A stretch of DNA of 64,000 nucleotides from Streptomyces actinomycinicus. GTDB taxonomy: Bacteria > Actinomycetota > Actinomycetes > Streptomycetales > Streptomycetaceae. Below the pieces are notes generated by a model, which had not been told where the DNA came from, made no database searches, and saw nothing but the letters and a program-made list of their open reading frames with translations. Position numbers and translations under genes: made by a program. Positions 1 through 7,594 of this stretch are shown in pieces. The stretch's first letter is position 1, and every line of letters starts with the position of its first letter. The DNA lies in the NCBI RefSeq assembly GCF_016741775.1, contig NZ_JAERRK010000007.1, positions 248,001-312,000 of the forward strand. The letters run 5' to 3'.

Positions 1-2
1 CC

Positions 3-371
3 ATGCCCTTCCCGCACCACCCCGGCCCGACGGCCCGCCAGGTGCGGGAAATGCTGGAAGTGGCGTACAGCGAGGCGCTGTACCAGTGCCGGAGCGAGCT
101 GCACAAGGCGCTCGCGGATCCGAGCGCGGCCATCTTCGCGATCGTCGAGGAGTTCTACGACCGGGTCATCGCGTCGGCGGGCGCCGAGGAGGAGTGGCTG
201 GTGTTCTACCAGGACGTCAGGGCCGAGATCTGGCCGGGGAAGTTCGCCGCCCTCGCCGAGGACGCCGCGCACCTGCGGCGCTGGTCCGAGGGCGTTGCCG
301 CGCTGGCGGCCCTGGCCGCGCCGGGCAGGCCCGGACCGCTGCCCGGGACGCCCGAGGAGGCCGCGGCATGA
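3..371 (+). CDS. Hypothetical protein, first gene of a GTPase operon (possibly 5'-partial)
   Basis: A 122-residue helical, acidic protein with no signal peptide or membrane segment. Residues 12-55 look like a long amphipathic helix followed by a conserved-looking FYDR/WLVFYQDV segment. No catalytic motif is visible and I do not recognise a family. An ATG lies at base 3, but the window edge cuts off any upstream sequence, so the true start may be earlier. Its stop overlaps the next gene's ATG in an ATGA, which implies translational coupling to the GTPase downstream; a role as an accessory or effector of that GTPase is inferred from this only. Confidence 0.7.
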   Translation: MPFPHHPGPTARQVREMLEVAYSEALYQCRSELHKALADPSAAIFAIVEEFYDRVIASAGAEEEWLVFYQDVRAEIWPGKFAALAEDAAHLRRWSEGVAALAALAAPGRPGPLPGTPEEAAA

Positions 372-1369
372 GCAAGCCCGCCCGTTACGTCCTCGAAGTC
401 ACCATGCTCGGCCCGTCGGGGGCCGGCAAGACCTCGCTGCTGGCCTCGATGTACGTCCAGTACTCGTCCGTGATCGGCGGCACGGACCTGGACCTCACAC
501 CGGTGGGCGAGACGGCGGCCAAACTGACCGATGTCGTCGCGGTCCTGAAGTCCCTCTCCCGCGCGGTCCAGGTCCGTGACGCGGTCACCAACACGGCCAG
601 CTACGAACTGCACCGCTACGAGATCGCGGTCGGCCGCAAGAACAAGAGCCCGCGCTTCGTCCTGAGGTTCACCGACTACGCCGGCGGACTGCTGCGCGAG
701 CCGGGCGGCACCCCGGTCGCCCAGGGCGTCAGGAACGCGCTCGCCGGGAGCCCGGTCGTCGTCCTGGCCGTCGACACGCCCGCGCTGGTCGAGCGTGACG
801 GCCTGTACCACGAGCGCGTCAACGAGCCGTACCTGATGTACGAACAGGTCAAGCACATCCTGCGGACCGACGAGAAGCCGCGGCTGCTGCTCGTCGTTCC
901 TCTCAAGTGCGAGAAGTACGTCACCACGGAGCATGGCTCCGCCGCGTTGCTGAGCCGGGTGCGCGCCGGATACCAGCCCCTGTTCGACCACATCGCGCAC
1001 CCCACCGTGCGGCCCAGGGTCGGGTGCGTCGTCATCCCCGTGCAGACCACCGGCTCGATCGTCTTCTCGTCGATCACCGAGTCGCCGGCCGGGGACCTCC
1101 GTTTCCTCTACCGCAGCCGCCGTGCCGGGGCCGAGTACCGGCCCGTCCACACCGACCAGCCCCTGCGCCACGCCCTGCGCTTCGTGCTCAACGTCTATCT
1201 GCGCGAGCGGCGCGGATTCTGGCGCGAGACGTTCGACGACATGTTCGGGCACGACCAGGCCCTGGAGCGGGCCATCGCCCAGTTCGCGGAGGGAACGGCG
1301 TCCGGGCCGGGCATCGAGGTCGTCCAGCACCACCCGCATCTGCGGCCGTCGGGAGCGGGGAGGGCGTGA
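368..1369 (+). CDS. P-loop GTPase-like protein (TRAFAC/double-GTPase type)
   Basis: A 333-residue cytosolic nucleotide-binding protein. Walker A is GPSGAGKTS at about residues 14-22. A switch II/Walker B-like segment FTDYAGG lies near residue 103, and a PLKCEK element near 178 stands where small GTPases have NKxD. Sequence style fits the actinobacterial GTPases annotated as TRAFAC-clade or double-GTPase domains, which occur in multi-gene cassettes thought to act in signalling or biological conflict; that assignment is from memory of the family. The start is the ATG overlapping the upstream stop; an upstream in-frame ATG at 86 would overlap the previous gene by most of its length and was rejected. 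A membrane-anchored protein gene follows after 2 bases. Confidence 0.8.
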   Translation: MSKPARYVLEVTMLGPSGAGKTSLLASMYVQYSSVIGGTDLDLTPVGETAAKLTDVVAVLKSLSRAVQVRDAVTNTASYELHRYEIAVGRKNKSPRFVLRFTDYAGGLLREPGGTPVAQGVRNALAGSPVVVLAVDTPALVERDGLYHERVNEPYLMYEQVKHILRTDEKPRLLLVVPLKCEKYVTTEHGSAALLSRVRAGYQPLFDHIAHPTVRPRVGCVVIPVQTTGSIVFSSITESPAGDLRFLYRSRRAGAEYRPVHTDQPLRHALRFVLNVYLRERRGFWRETFDDMFGHDQALERAIAQFAEGTASGPGIEVVQHHPHLRPSGAGRA

Positions 1370-1371
1370 GG

Positions 1372-2232
1372 ATGACGACCTGGTTCGTGCAGTCCCGCGG
1401 GCGACTGCCCACCCAGGACTACTCGTGGACGCCGGTTCGCCCGCAGGCCGCGAGCGGGCTCTCGCCGGACGCACTGCTCGCCCAGGGCTGCGCGGGCCGC
1501 TCCATCGGCGAGCTCATCGACGACTCCAAGCCCTCCCTGCTGCTGTACGCACTGCGCGAGTCCTCCCACCGGCAACAGGTGTGGGTCCTGCTGATGACCG
1601 GCCTGTCGTCCGGGGAGACGGCCGCCGAGCGCGACCACATGAACCGCGACATCCGTGTGCTGGTGCTGGGCGTCGGCACCGGTCCTCACCCGCCGCACGG
1701 GCTGACCGCCGTCGCCTCACTGTTCCTCACCGGCGGCCTGCGGGCGGGGGTGCCCGTCTCGTACGGCCTCGAGGGCGCCGCGGGGTACGCCGTGGACGCC
1801 GAGGCGTGGGGTGCCGTGGTGGAACGGGCCACCCGGTTCGACGTGCCACCCGCCGACCGGGTGCCCGGCAAGCACATGGTGGTGCTCGACAGGGACTCCC
1901 CGGCCAACCGGCGGCGCGCCGCCGGAATGCTCAGCCATGCGCAACGCTGTTTCGCGCAGGGGACGTTCGAAGCGGGCGAGGCCGGCCTGGTGGGGCGCAA
2001 GGCCCGGCCGCTGCTCGTCGTCACAACGCTGCTGGGCAGGGAGTCGCTCAAGACCCTCAGGCCTTGGTACGGCCTCAGTCAGCATGTCGGGGAACAGCAA
2101 GTGGTCGGTCTGAGACGCGCCTTGGGCGACTCCGTCGTGGACTGCATCAAGGGGGTGGGCTCGGTGTTCGTGGTGTTCGCCGTGCTCACCGTACTGGCGG
2201 CGGCCTGCGCGATGTCGGTACTGCTGTGGTGA
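1372..2232 (+). CDS. C-terminally membrane-anchored hypothetical protein of the GTPase operon
   Basis: A 286-residue protein starting 2 bases after the GTPase stop. The N-terminal MTTWFVQSRGRLPTQDYSW segment is followed by a soluble alpha/beta region. A single hydrophobic segment at residues 262-285 (VFVVFAVLTVLAAACAMSVLLW) sits at the extreme C-terminus, so the protein is probably tail-anchored with its bulk in the cytosol. No catalytic motif was recognised. Context suggests it is a membrane-tethered partner of the GTPase encoded just upstream. It ends the operon and faces a STAS gene tail to tail. Confidence 0.75.
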   Translation: MTTWFVQSRGRLPTQDYSWTPVRPQAASGLSPDALLAQGCAGRSIGELIDDSKPSLLLYALRESSHRQQVWVLLMTGLSSGETAAERDHMNRDIRVLVLGVGTGPHPPHGLTAVASLFLTGGLRAGVPVSYGLEGAAGYAVDAEAWGAVVERATRFDVPPADRVPGKHMVVLDRDSPANRRRAAGMLSHAQRCFAQGTFEAGEAGLVGRKARPLLVVTTLLGRESLKTLRPWYGLSQHVGEQQVVGLRRALGDSVVDCIKGVGSVFVVFAVLTVLAAACAMSVLLW

Positions 2233-2507
2233 GCCGGGAGCGGTACGTCCGGGTCGCCGTGCAGCCGAGGGGGCGGGCGGCGCGCGCGTCTCGCTGCGTG
2301 GATGCCCGGCCCCCGGAAGGGGGTGGCCACCCCTGGCCGGCCGCTCCCGGCCCCGGCTGGGCGGCACACGCTGGGGCCACGTGGGTGGCGGCGACCGCCC
2401 GCTCCAGCGCGTGCGTGGGGGCGCCGGGGAGGGCGACCCATGTCCAGGTCCGTGGGCGGCTCGCTCTCGGGAAACTGTCGGGCGCGAACGTGCTCCCTGC
2501 TTCGCCG

Positions 2508-2864
2508 TCAGGACGCAGCGCGCTGCGTCGGCAGGCGCAGCGGTGTGCCGGGTCCGGCGGTCACATGGAACCGGGTGAGGGTGCCGGTGAGTTCCAGGAC
2601 GCGTCGCGGTTCGGGCTGCAGGCCGGACAGTTCCAGGAGTCCGCCCTGCGCGTGGGTGTACCGCTGGAGCTTCTGCAGCAGGCCGAGGCCGCTGGCGTCC
2701 ATGAACGCCACCCCCGCCAAATCCAGGCGGACAATGCGGTTACGGATGCTCACCGCGTCCGTGACCTCCCTGATCCGGGGGCAGGTGTCGTGATCCAGAT
2801 CGCCCACCACCATGACCACGATCCGGTCGAAAGACGCACTGACGTGCAGGCTGAGAGAAGGCAT
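2508..2864 (-). CDS. STAS-domain anti-sigma factor antagonist
   Basis: A 118-residue single STAS domain. The motif LAGVAFMDASGLGLLQKL (about residues 50-67) contains the DxSG loop whose serine is the phosphorylation site in anti-anti-sigma factors. In that family the unphosphorylated protein binds a HATPase anti-sigma kinase and releases a sigma factor. I chose the internal ATG that gives MPSLSLHVS, the usual N-terminal strand of the fold, rather than the ATG eight codons upstream. It is monocistronic here; no cognate kinase gene is adjacent. Confidence 0.85.
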   Translation of the reverse strand: MPSLSLHVSASFDRIVVMVVGDLDHDTCPRIREVTDAVSIRNRIVRLDLAGVAFMDASGLGLLQKLQRYTHAQGGLLELSGLQPEPRRVLELTGTLTRFHVTAGPGTPLRLPTQRAAS

Positions 2865-3211
2865 GGTGCAACCACCGTTCGGGATCAAAGCCCATCACGG
2901 TCGGCTCCCACTACCGGAAGAAGGCCGTCAAGCGGGCGGCGCCAGTGCCGCTCGCAGCCGAGCGAGACCACCCGCACCATCCACCGGCGACATTCTCCGG
3001 CTGTCACCACACGGCGGCGCGGGGTCTCCCACCAGACCAGGCTGGCTCTCATCCCAGCGTGGCACACCTGCCCGTCCGAGACCAGACCGTCCTTCACGGG
3101 CACGTCAGGAGCCGGGCCGCCCACCTGCAACCACCACAGCTCTCCCCCACCCGGCCGACCGACCGCGCCGCCGCAGTTCGCGTCCCGGTTCGCCCTGTCC
3201 ACCGCTCTCCG
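2865..3211. other. 347-bp intergenic stretch
   Basis: It lies between the start of the STAS gene and the end of the oxidoreductase gene, both on the minus strand, so it should hold the STAS promoter. I see no convincing coding frame, repeat or RNA gene in it. Confidence 0.5.
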
Positions 3212-3991
3212 TCAGCCACGCACGTGCAGTCCGAAACCGGTACGGCCCGCGGGCTCCAGTCCCTCCCTCAGATGCAGTGAGGGGATCTCGTAGTCGCCGG
3301 AGTTCTGGGGCCGGAACGCGATCGGTTCGGTCGACTCGAGGGTGAGCAGGCGCTGCTTCCATGCCTTGGCGACGTCCGGGAACGCCTCCTCGGTCATCCG
3401 GTCGGTGCCGTGCAGCACGAACGGCGGCAGCACCTCGATGCCCGGGTAATAGAGGATGCCGTGGTGGATCGGGAACAGCAGATCGTCGATGGGACCGTTG
3501 ATCCCGCGAGCCGCGTAGTGCGCCTCCGGGCCGCCGACGGTCACCGACAGCAGGGCCCTCCGGCCCGCGAGGGTGCCTTCGCCGAAGCGCTCGCCGTACT
3601 TGGTGTCGCTGTGCTCACCGACGCCGTACGCGAAGTGGTAGGTGAACACGCGGTCCACCCACCCCTTGAGGATCGCCGGCATGGTGTACCACCACAGCGG
3701 GAACTGGAAGATGATGGTGTCGGCCCACAGCAGCTTCTCCTGCTCGGCGAGGACGTCCGGGGTGAGCGTGCCGGCGTCGAAGGCCCGGCCCGAGTCCCGG
3801 GCGACCCTCAGCGGACTCGAGGCGGCGGAGCCGTAGTCCGCGGCGTCCACGACCGCCTTCCAGTTCATCGCGTACAGATCACTCACCCGCACCTCGTGCC
3901 CGGCGTTCTCCAATGTGGACACCGCGAGGTCCTTCAGCGAGCCGTTGAGCGACTTCGGCTCCGGGTGGGCGTAGACGACCAGCGTCTTCAT
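3212..3991 (-). CDS. NAD(P)H:quinone oxidoreductase / flavodoxin-like fold protein
   Basis: A 259-residue member of the NQO/MdaB/KefF-like flavodoxin-fold family, which reduces quinones or nitro/azo compounds with NAD(P)H using FMN or FAD. The N-terminal strand MKTLVVYAHPEPKSLNGSL is the diagnostic flavin phosphate loop, and FQFPLWWYTMPAILKGWVDRV (near residue 100) is the typical active-site/dimer segment. The ATG at 3991 is preceded by AAGGAG with good spacing; an upstream frame extension lacks support. It is divergent from an HTH regulator starting at 4130, a common arrangement in which the regulator represses the reductase. Confidence 0.9.
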   Translation of the reverse strand: MKTLVVYAHPEPKSLNGSLKDLAVSTLENAGHEVRVSDLYAMNWKAVVDAADYGSAASSPLRVARDSGRAFDAGTLTPDVLAEQEKLLWADTIIFQFPLWWYTMPAILKGWVDRVFTYHFAYGVGEHSDTKYGERFGEGTLAGRRALLSVTVGGPEAHYAARGINGPIDDLLFPIHHGILYYPGIEVLPPFVLHGTDRMTEEAFPDVAKAWKQRLLTLESTEPIAFRPQNSGDYEIPSLHLREGLEPAGRTGFGLHVRG

Positions 3992-4033
3992 GGGAACTCC
4001 TTCGGATCGGATGTCTTCGATCCTGGGCCCCAC

Positions 4034-4056
4034 GGCGCCCCGCATTCAGGGGCGCC
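4034..4056. promoter_or_regulatory. 8-bp inverted repeat in the divergent reductase/regulator region
   Basis: Perfect arms GGCGCCCC and GGGGCGCC are separated by 7 bases and followed by TTTT on the plus strand. It sits 43 bp upstream of the reductase ATG, so it is a candidate operator for the adjacent HTH regulator; a hairpin role is the alternative. Confidence 0.4.
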
Positions 4057-4129
4057 TTTTCCATCGGACGGGACTTCCTGGTAACGGCAGGACCACCCTC
4101 GCCGGCATCACCGAGCCCATACTGTGGGC

Positions 4130-4978
4130 ATGGACGATCTAGCGGGCTTCCTGCGAACCCGGCGTTCCCGGGTCGACCCGGCGGCCGTCGGCATCCCCAG
4201 CGACAGCCGTCGCCGGGTCGAAGGGCTGCGCCGCGAAGAGGTCGCACACCTGTCCGGGGTCAGTGTCGACTACTACGTACGCCTGGAGCAGGGCCGTGCG
4301 ACCCAGCCCTCCGAGCAGGTCCTCGACGCGCTCGCCGGCGTCCTCGGTCTGGACGAGACCGAACGCGGGCACCTCTACCGGCTCGCCCGGCAGCGCCGCC
4401 GCCGCGCGAAGGCGCCGGGAGGGCGGGTTCGGCCGGAACTGCTGCGCGTCCTGGACCTGGTCGCCGACGCACCCGCGCTGATCATGAACCACCGCCTGGA
4501 CGTGCTCGCCGGGAACCGCCTCGCCGGGCTGCTCTTCGGCCGGCCGATGCCGGGCCTGAACACGGCCCGGCACATCTTCCTCGAGGAGGCCGGGCGCGGC
4601 CTTTACGCGGACTGGGAGAGCTGCACCCTCGACGTGGTCGGGCACCTGCGCCTGGCCGCCGGCAAATATCCCGACGACCCCCGGCTGGCCTCGCTCATCG
4701 GCGAACTGGCGATGGGCAGCGACCGCTTCCGCCGCCTGTGGGCCCGCGCCGACGTGCGTGCCCGCACACATGGACGCAAGGCGTACCGGCATCCGCTGGT
4801 CGGACTCCTGGAACTGCACCAGGAGAACTTCGCGCTGCCGGACGAATCGGGGACGGAACTGCTGGTGCTGTCCGCGGCCCCCGGCAGCCCCGCCGAGGAC
4901 GGGCTGCGCCTGCTCGTGGGCCTGGGCGCGGACAGCGGCGACGCACGTCGCGCCGCGGACGCCCAGGTCCGCGAGTAG
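4130..4978 (+). CDS. XRE-family HTH regulator with MmyB-like ligand-binding region
   Basis: A 282-residue regulator. The N-terminal HTH contains the hallmark RRRVEGLRREEVAHLSGVS followed by DYYVRLEQGR (about residues 25-60), as in the large actinobacterial group with a C-terminal MmyB-like PAS-type region (about residues 100-270, MNHRLDVLAGNRLAGLLFG). Such genes usually sit divergent to the oxidoreductase they control, as here. A GTG two codons upstream is possible. A CATACT box ends 6 bases before the ATG and no Shine-Dalgarno is visible, so the mRNA may be leaderless. A paralogue with the same layout is at 56331-57188. Confidence 0.9.
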   Translation: MDDLAGFLRTRRSRVDPAAVGIPSDSRRRVEGLRREEVAHLSGVSVDYYVRLEQGRATQPSEQVLDALAGVLGLDETERGHLYRLARQRRRRAKAPGGRVRPELLRVLDLVADAPALIMNHRLDVLAGNRLAGLLFGRPMPGLNTARHIFLEEAGRGLYADWESCTLDVVGHLRLAAGKYPDDPRLASLIGELAMGSDRFRRLWARADVRARTHGRKAYRHPLVGLLELHQENFALPDESGTELLVLSAAPGSPAEDGLRLLVGLGADSGDARRAADAQVRE

Positions 4979-5008
4979 CCGGACGACGCCCGTCCACCGC
5001 CAGGGCCG

Positions 5009-5179
5009 CTACCAGCGGTACCAGCGACCCCGGCGACCCGCACCGTCCGCGGAACGGACGACGAAGCCCAGCAGCCACACGACGAGCACGATCACCGCGA
5101 TCCACCACAGTGCCTTCAGGGCGAAGCCCGCACCGAAGAGGATCAGAGCCAGCAGAAGAACCAGAAGCAGGGGAACCAT
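5009..5179 (-). CDS. Small hydrophobic membrane protein
   Basis: A 56-residue protein with two membrane segments: residues 1-20 (MVPLLLVLLLALILFGAGFA) and about 22-40 (LWWIAVIVLVVWLLGF), then a basic tail. It matches the small hydrophobic proteins that streptomycetes carry in several copies and that are often stress-associated; function unknown. The ATG was chosen because AGGAGG lies about 10 bases upstream. It converges on the HTH regulator with only 30 bp between stops. Confidence 0.85.
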   Translation of the reverse strand: MVPLLLVLLLALILFGAGFALKALWWIAVIVLVVWLLGFVVRSADGAGRRGRWYRW

Positions 5180-5453
5180 CGATATCAACCTCCTGGCCAC
5201 CGCATGCCCTTGCTTCAGCCCTACAAGCACACGAAATAAGAGTTACTTCGGTGGAGGGAGGGGCACATGCGCGCCGCGCGTCATGCACGGTTCCCGTCTC
5301 TTCGCGTCTCATGCAACGCGCTCGTCCCGTCCGTCTCGGCCTGCCGGCGACGGACGCCGGCGACAACGCCTGAGCGGCACATGCCCGCCGAGCGATGTCA
5401 GCGCGCCCTGATAGACAGGGCCTTTCAGTTCAGCGGCGCGGGACGGGAGAGTC

Positions 5454-6512
5454 GTGACACCTGAGGAGCCTGTGCTCGACCTCGAGCTGGTACGCCGGCA
5501 CGGATTCGAACCGTACGAGGGCACTCCGCTCGACGTGCGCACGGTAGTCGCGCAGATCCCGCACGAGGTCAAGGACGGATTCCGCTTCGACGAGGTGCCT
5601 TGGCACCGCTTCGGGCACGCCTACGGCTCGGCTGACGACGTACCCGAGTTGCTGGCCAGGCTGCGCTCCGCGGACAGCGCGGTGGCCGGTGACGCGCTGA
5701 GGCAACTGGGCGGCCGCATCGTCCACCAGGGCACGGTCGGCTCAGTCGCCCCGCTGACCGTCCCGTTCCTCCTGCGCGTCGCCGCCGACCCGTCGGCCCA
5801 TCACCGCGCGGACACGCTCGGCCTGGCCGCCGCGGCGGCCCGACAACAACACTGGGGGTACGGCACGCGCGACGCCTTCGTCCGGGTGGCGACCCAGGAG
5901 ATGCTCTACGACTGCGGCGGCTTCGCGATGCACTGGTCCATCGAGGCATCCCGCGACGCCGTCTCCGCCGACGCCGACGTGCTCCTGCCGCTCCTCCACG
6001 ACCGCGCCCCCGAGGTCCGCACCTCTGCCTGCTACGCCCTGGCCACCGCTTCCGGTGAAACGGGCCGCATCGCCAGTGCTCTCCGAGCCCGCCTGACCGT
6101 CGAGCACACACCCGTGGTCCGTGCGAGCCTGGTCCTGGCCGTCGCCGAACTCGCCCGCGAACACACCGACCGCCGCGCCGCCGCCTGGGCCCACGCCCTC
6201 TGGGCCGACCCTTCACGGCCTGCGGACGTCCGCGTGTCCGCCGCGCTCGCCTGGCTCTGCCTCACGGACGGCCCCGTCCCGGACGATCTGCTCACGACGC
6301 TCGACGCCCTCGTCACCGACGACCTGGCTCGCAGCCTCGGCGACGTCCCCTGGATCGCGCACGTCGACCAGGACAAAGGCCTCGCCCGCACCCTCGATCA
6401 GATGCTCAACGACGCGCAACCGGGCGTCATCGACCCCTGGGACTCCGTCGTACCGGCCCTCCGAACGGATACGCGGGCCGCTCGGGGTGGCCCGATCAGA
6501 TCGAGCAGGTAA
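5454..6512 (+). CDS. HEAT-repeat domain protein
   Basis: A 352-residue alpha-helical protein. Residues 60-290 show repeated helix pairs with alanine/leucine spacing (LLARLRSADSAVAGDALRQLGG; LLPLLHDRAPEVRTSACYALAT; ALRARLTVEHTPVVRASLVLAVAELA), typical of HEAT/PBS-lyase-like scaffolds that bind proteins. No catalytic residues are apparent. It starts with GTG at 5454 after a GGGAGAG. Streptomycete HEAT proteins of this kind often neighbour toxin-immunity genes; nothing of that sort is intact here, though a coding-looking remnant on the other strand overlaps its 3' end. Confidence 0.8.
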   Translation: MTPEEPVLDLELVRRHGFEPYEGTPLDVRTVVAQIPHEVKDGFRFDEVPWHRFGHAYGSADDVPELLARLRSADSAVAGDALRQLGGRIVHQGTVGSVAPLTVPFLLRVAADPSAHHRADTLGLAAAAARQQHWGYGTRDAFVRVATQEMLYDCGGFAMHWSIEASRDAVSADADVLLPLLHDRAPEVRTSACYALATASGETGRIASALRARLTVEHTPVVRASLVLAVAELAREHTDRRAAAWAHALWADPSRPADVRVSAALAWLCLTDGPVPDDLLTTLDALVTDDLARSLGDVPWIAHVDQDKGLARTLDQMLNDAQPGVIDPWDSVVPALRTDTRAARGGPIRSSR

Positions 6513-6592
6513 CGGCGTACGGGGGCGGGGCCGCCCAGCAGGCCCACGTGGGAGAAGAACAGTTCCTGCCCGTCGAGGGCAACGTCATGGGG
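6480..6592 (-). pseudogene. Possible gene remnant opposite the HEAT gene end
   Basis: Read on the minus strand just after an in-frame TAG (6593-6595), this segment translates to HDVALDGQELFFSHVGLLGG followed by PAPVRRYLLDLIGPP, with G/C at most third positions and a plausible protein texture. There is no start codon, and the frame runs into the 3' end of the HEAT gene. I read it as a small decayed fragment of unknown family; chance is the alternative. Confidence 0.3.
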
Positions 6593-6846
6593 CTAGATCA
6601 CCGCTCCACGCAGGAGGGGTTCCTTACGTACCAGGGATCAGCCACCCTGAGCGACCCGCCTACAGGCATTCGGAGGGAATAGCCGGGACGAGCCCTGTCC
6701 GGTGCGAATTTCTTCAAGACAGTGCCGCCACCCCCGGGAAGGATGAGTCACCGCCGGTGCGGGCGTGACCTGCTCGCCACCAGGCCGGGCTGTGCCGTAC
6801 CGGCACGGGCCGTGACACAGCGACCACAACCCAAGGGGGAAGAGCA
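6513..6846. other. 334-bp intergenic stretch upstream of the I36 gene
   Basis: Apart from the possible minus-strand remnant at its left end, I see no gene. The right end carries the ribosome-binding site AAGGGGGAAGAG of the next gene and must hold its promoter. Confidence 0.4.
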
Positions 6847-7422
6847 ATGCGACAGAAGAAGGTGTTCGCCGCCGCGCTCACCGTGACCGCCGTCCTGACG
6901 GTGGGACTGACCGCGGCCGGCCCGGCTTCGGCCTCGTCCTCGGCTTCGTCCTCGGCTTCGGCTTCGGCTCCGGTCGAGGAAGGTGTGACCGCCTCTTTCG
7001 ACGGCAAGCGGGCGGATCTGTCGAAGGGATGGGGAGCGGCAAAGGCGTGCGGCGTGTGGCGGGAGGGCGTGCGGTGCTTCCGCACCGTCGGTGAGCTGGA
7101 CCGCAAGGCGGCGGCCGTGAACACGAGCCGCGCCAAGGCCGGTGTACGCGCCGCCTGTTCCACGCCGCTCCAGCTCGGTGAGGACAACGACCTGCGCGGC
7201 CGGGTCCTGAAGTTCTACGACCGCGGGTACTGGCAGAACCTCGGCGGCTACGGCTTCAACGACAAGACGTCCTCCTACCGGACGGGCGCCTGCACCGCAC
7301 ACTTGGCCGAGCACAACGACGGCCGCGGCTACTGGTATCCGGGCAACACCGGGCCCAGCCACTACGAGCCCTCCATGCGCAGCGGCTGGAACGACCGCGT
7401 GAGTTCCATCAAGATCGACTGA
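6847..7422 (+). CDS. Secreted peptidase inhibitor family I36 protein
   Basis: A 191-residue exported protein. A signal peptide (MRQKKVFAAALTVTAVLTVG, cleavage near residues 28-30) is followed by a Ser/Ala linker encoded by a short TCG/TCC/GCT repeat. The C-terminal 90 residues (FYDRGYWQNLGGYGFNDKTSSYRTG... SGWNDRVSSIKI) fit the beta-gamma-crystallin-like fold of family I36, named for the Streptomyces metalloproteinase inhibitor SMPI. Paired cysteines (residues 102 and 149) may form a disulfide. It is shown to be inhibitor-like only by resemblance. A strong hairpin follows the stop, shared with the P450/peptide genes arriving from the other strand. Confidence 0.8.
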   Translation: MRQKKVFAAALTVTAVLTVGLTAAGPASASSSASSSASASAPVEEGVTASFDGKRADLSKGWGAAKACGVWREGVRCFRTVGELDRKAAAVNTSRAKAGVRAACSTPLQLGEDNDLRGRVLKFYDRGYWQNLGGYGFNDKTSSYRTGACTAHLAEHNDGRGYWYPGNTGPSHYEPSMRSGWNDRVSSIKID

Positions 7423-7447
7423 TCCGGTCGTTCGCGCCTGACGGCGA

Positions 7448-7482
7448 GGGGGCCCGCACGCGTTGTCGTCGTGCGGGCCCCC
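7448..7482. terminator. Strong bidirectional hairpin terminator
   Basis: Perfect 13-bp arms GGGGGCCCGCACG (7448-7460) and CGTGCGGGCCCCC (7470-7482) with a 9-base loop. It lies between the convergent I36 gene and the P450/peptide transcript, so it can end both. Confidence 0.8.
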
Positions 7483-7496
7483 AGGGTTGCCGGGGT

Positions 7497-7574
7497 TCAC
7501 TCCCAGTCGCTGCCCGAGCTGGACCAGTTCGAGGCGGGGGTGAAGGAGAAGATGCGTCGGAGAGCTGCCAGCAT
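7497..7574 (-). CDS. Candidate 25-aa RiPP precursor peptide downstream of a P450
   Basis: A 25-codon frame too short for routine gene calling. It starts with ATG at 7574, only 20 bases after the P450 stop, with GGAAG nine bases before the ATG, and ends just before the terminator. The N-terminal part MLAALRRIFSFTPAS is basic/hydrophobic and leader-like; the C-terminal part NWSSSGSDWE is small, polar and carries two tryptophans (W17, W24) six residues apart. Several RiPP families (biarylitides, cittilins, atropopeptides) consist of a tiny precursor plus one P450 that crosslinks aromatic residues. By that logic W17 and W24 would be the targets; this is inference. Precursors are commonly upstream of the P450, whereas here it is downstream. 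Confidence 0.6.
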   Translation of the reverse strand: MLAALRRIFSFTPASNWSSSGSDWE

Positions 7575-7594
7575 GGTGCTTCACTTCCTTTCTT

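Noticed and set aside
2885..3202. 105-codon minus-strand frame between the STAS and reductase genes
   Set aside because: Composition is not protein-like and there is no supporting start signal.
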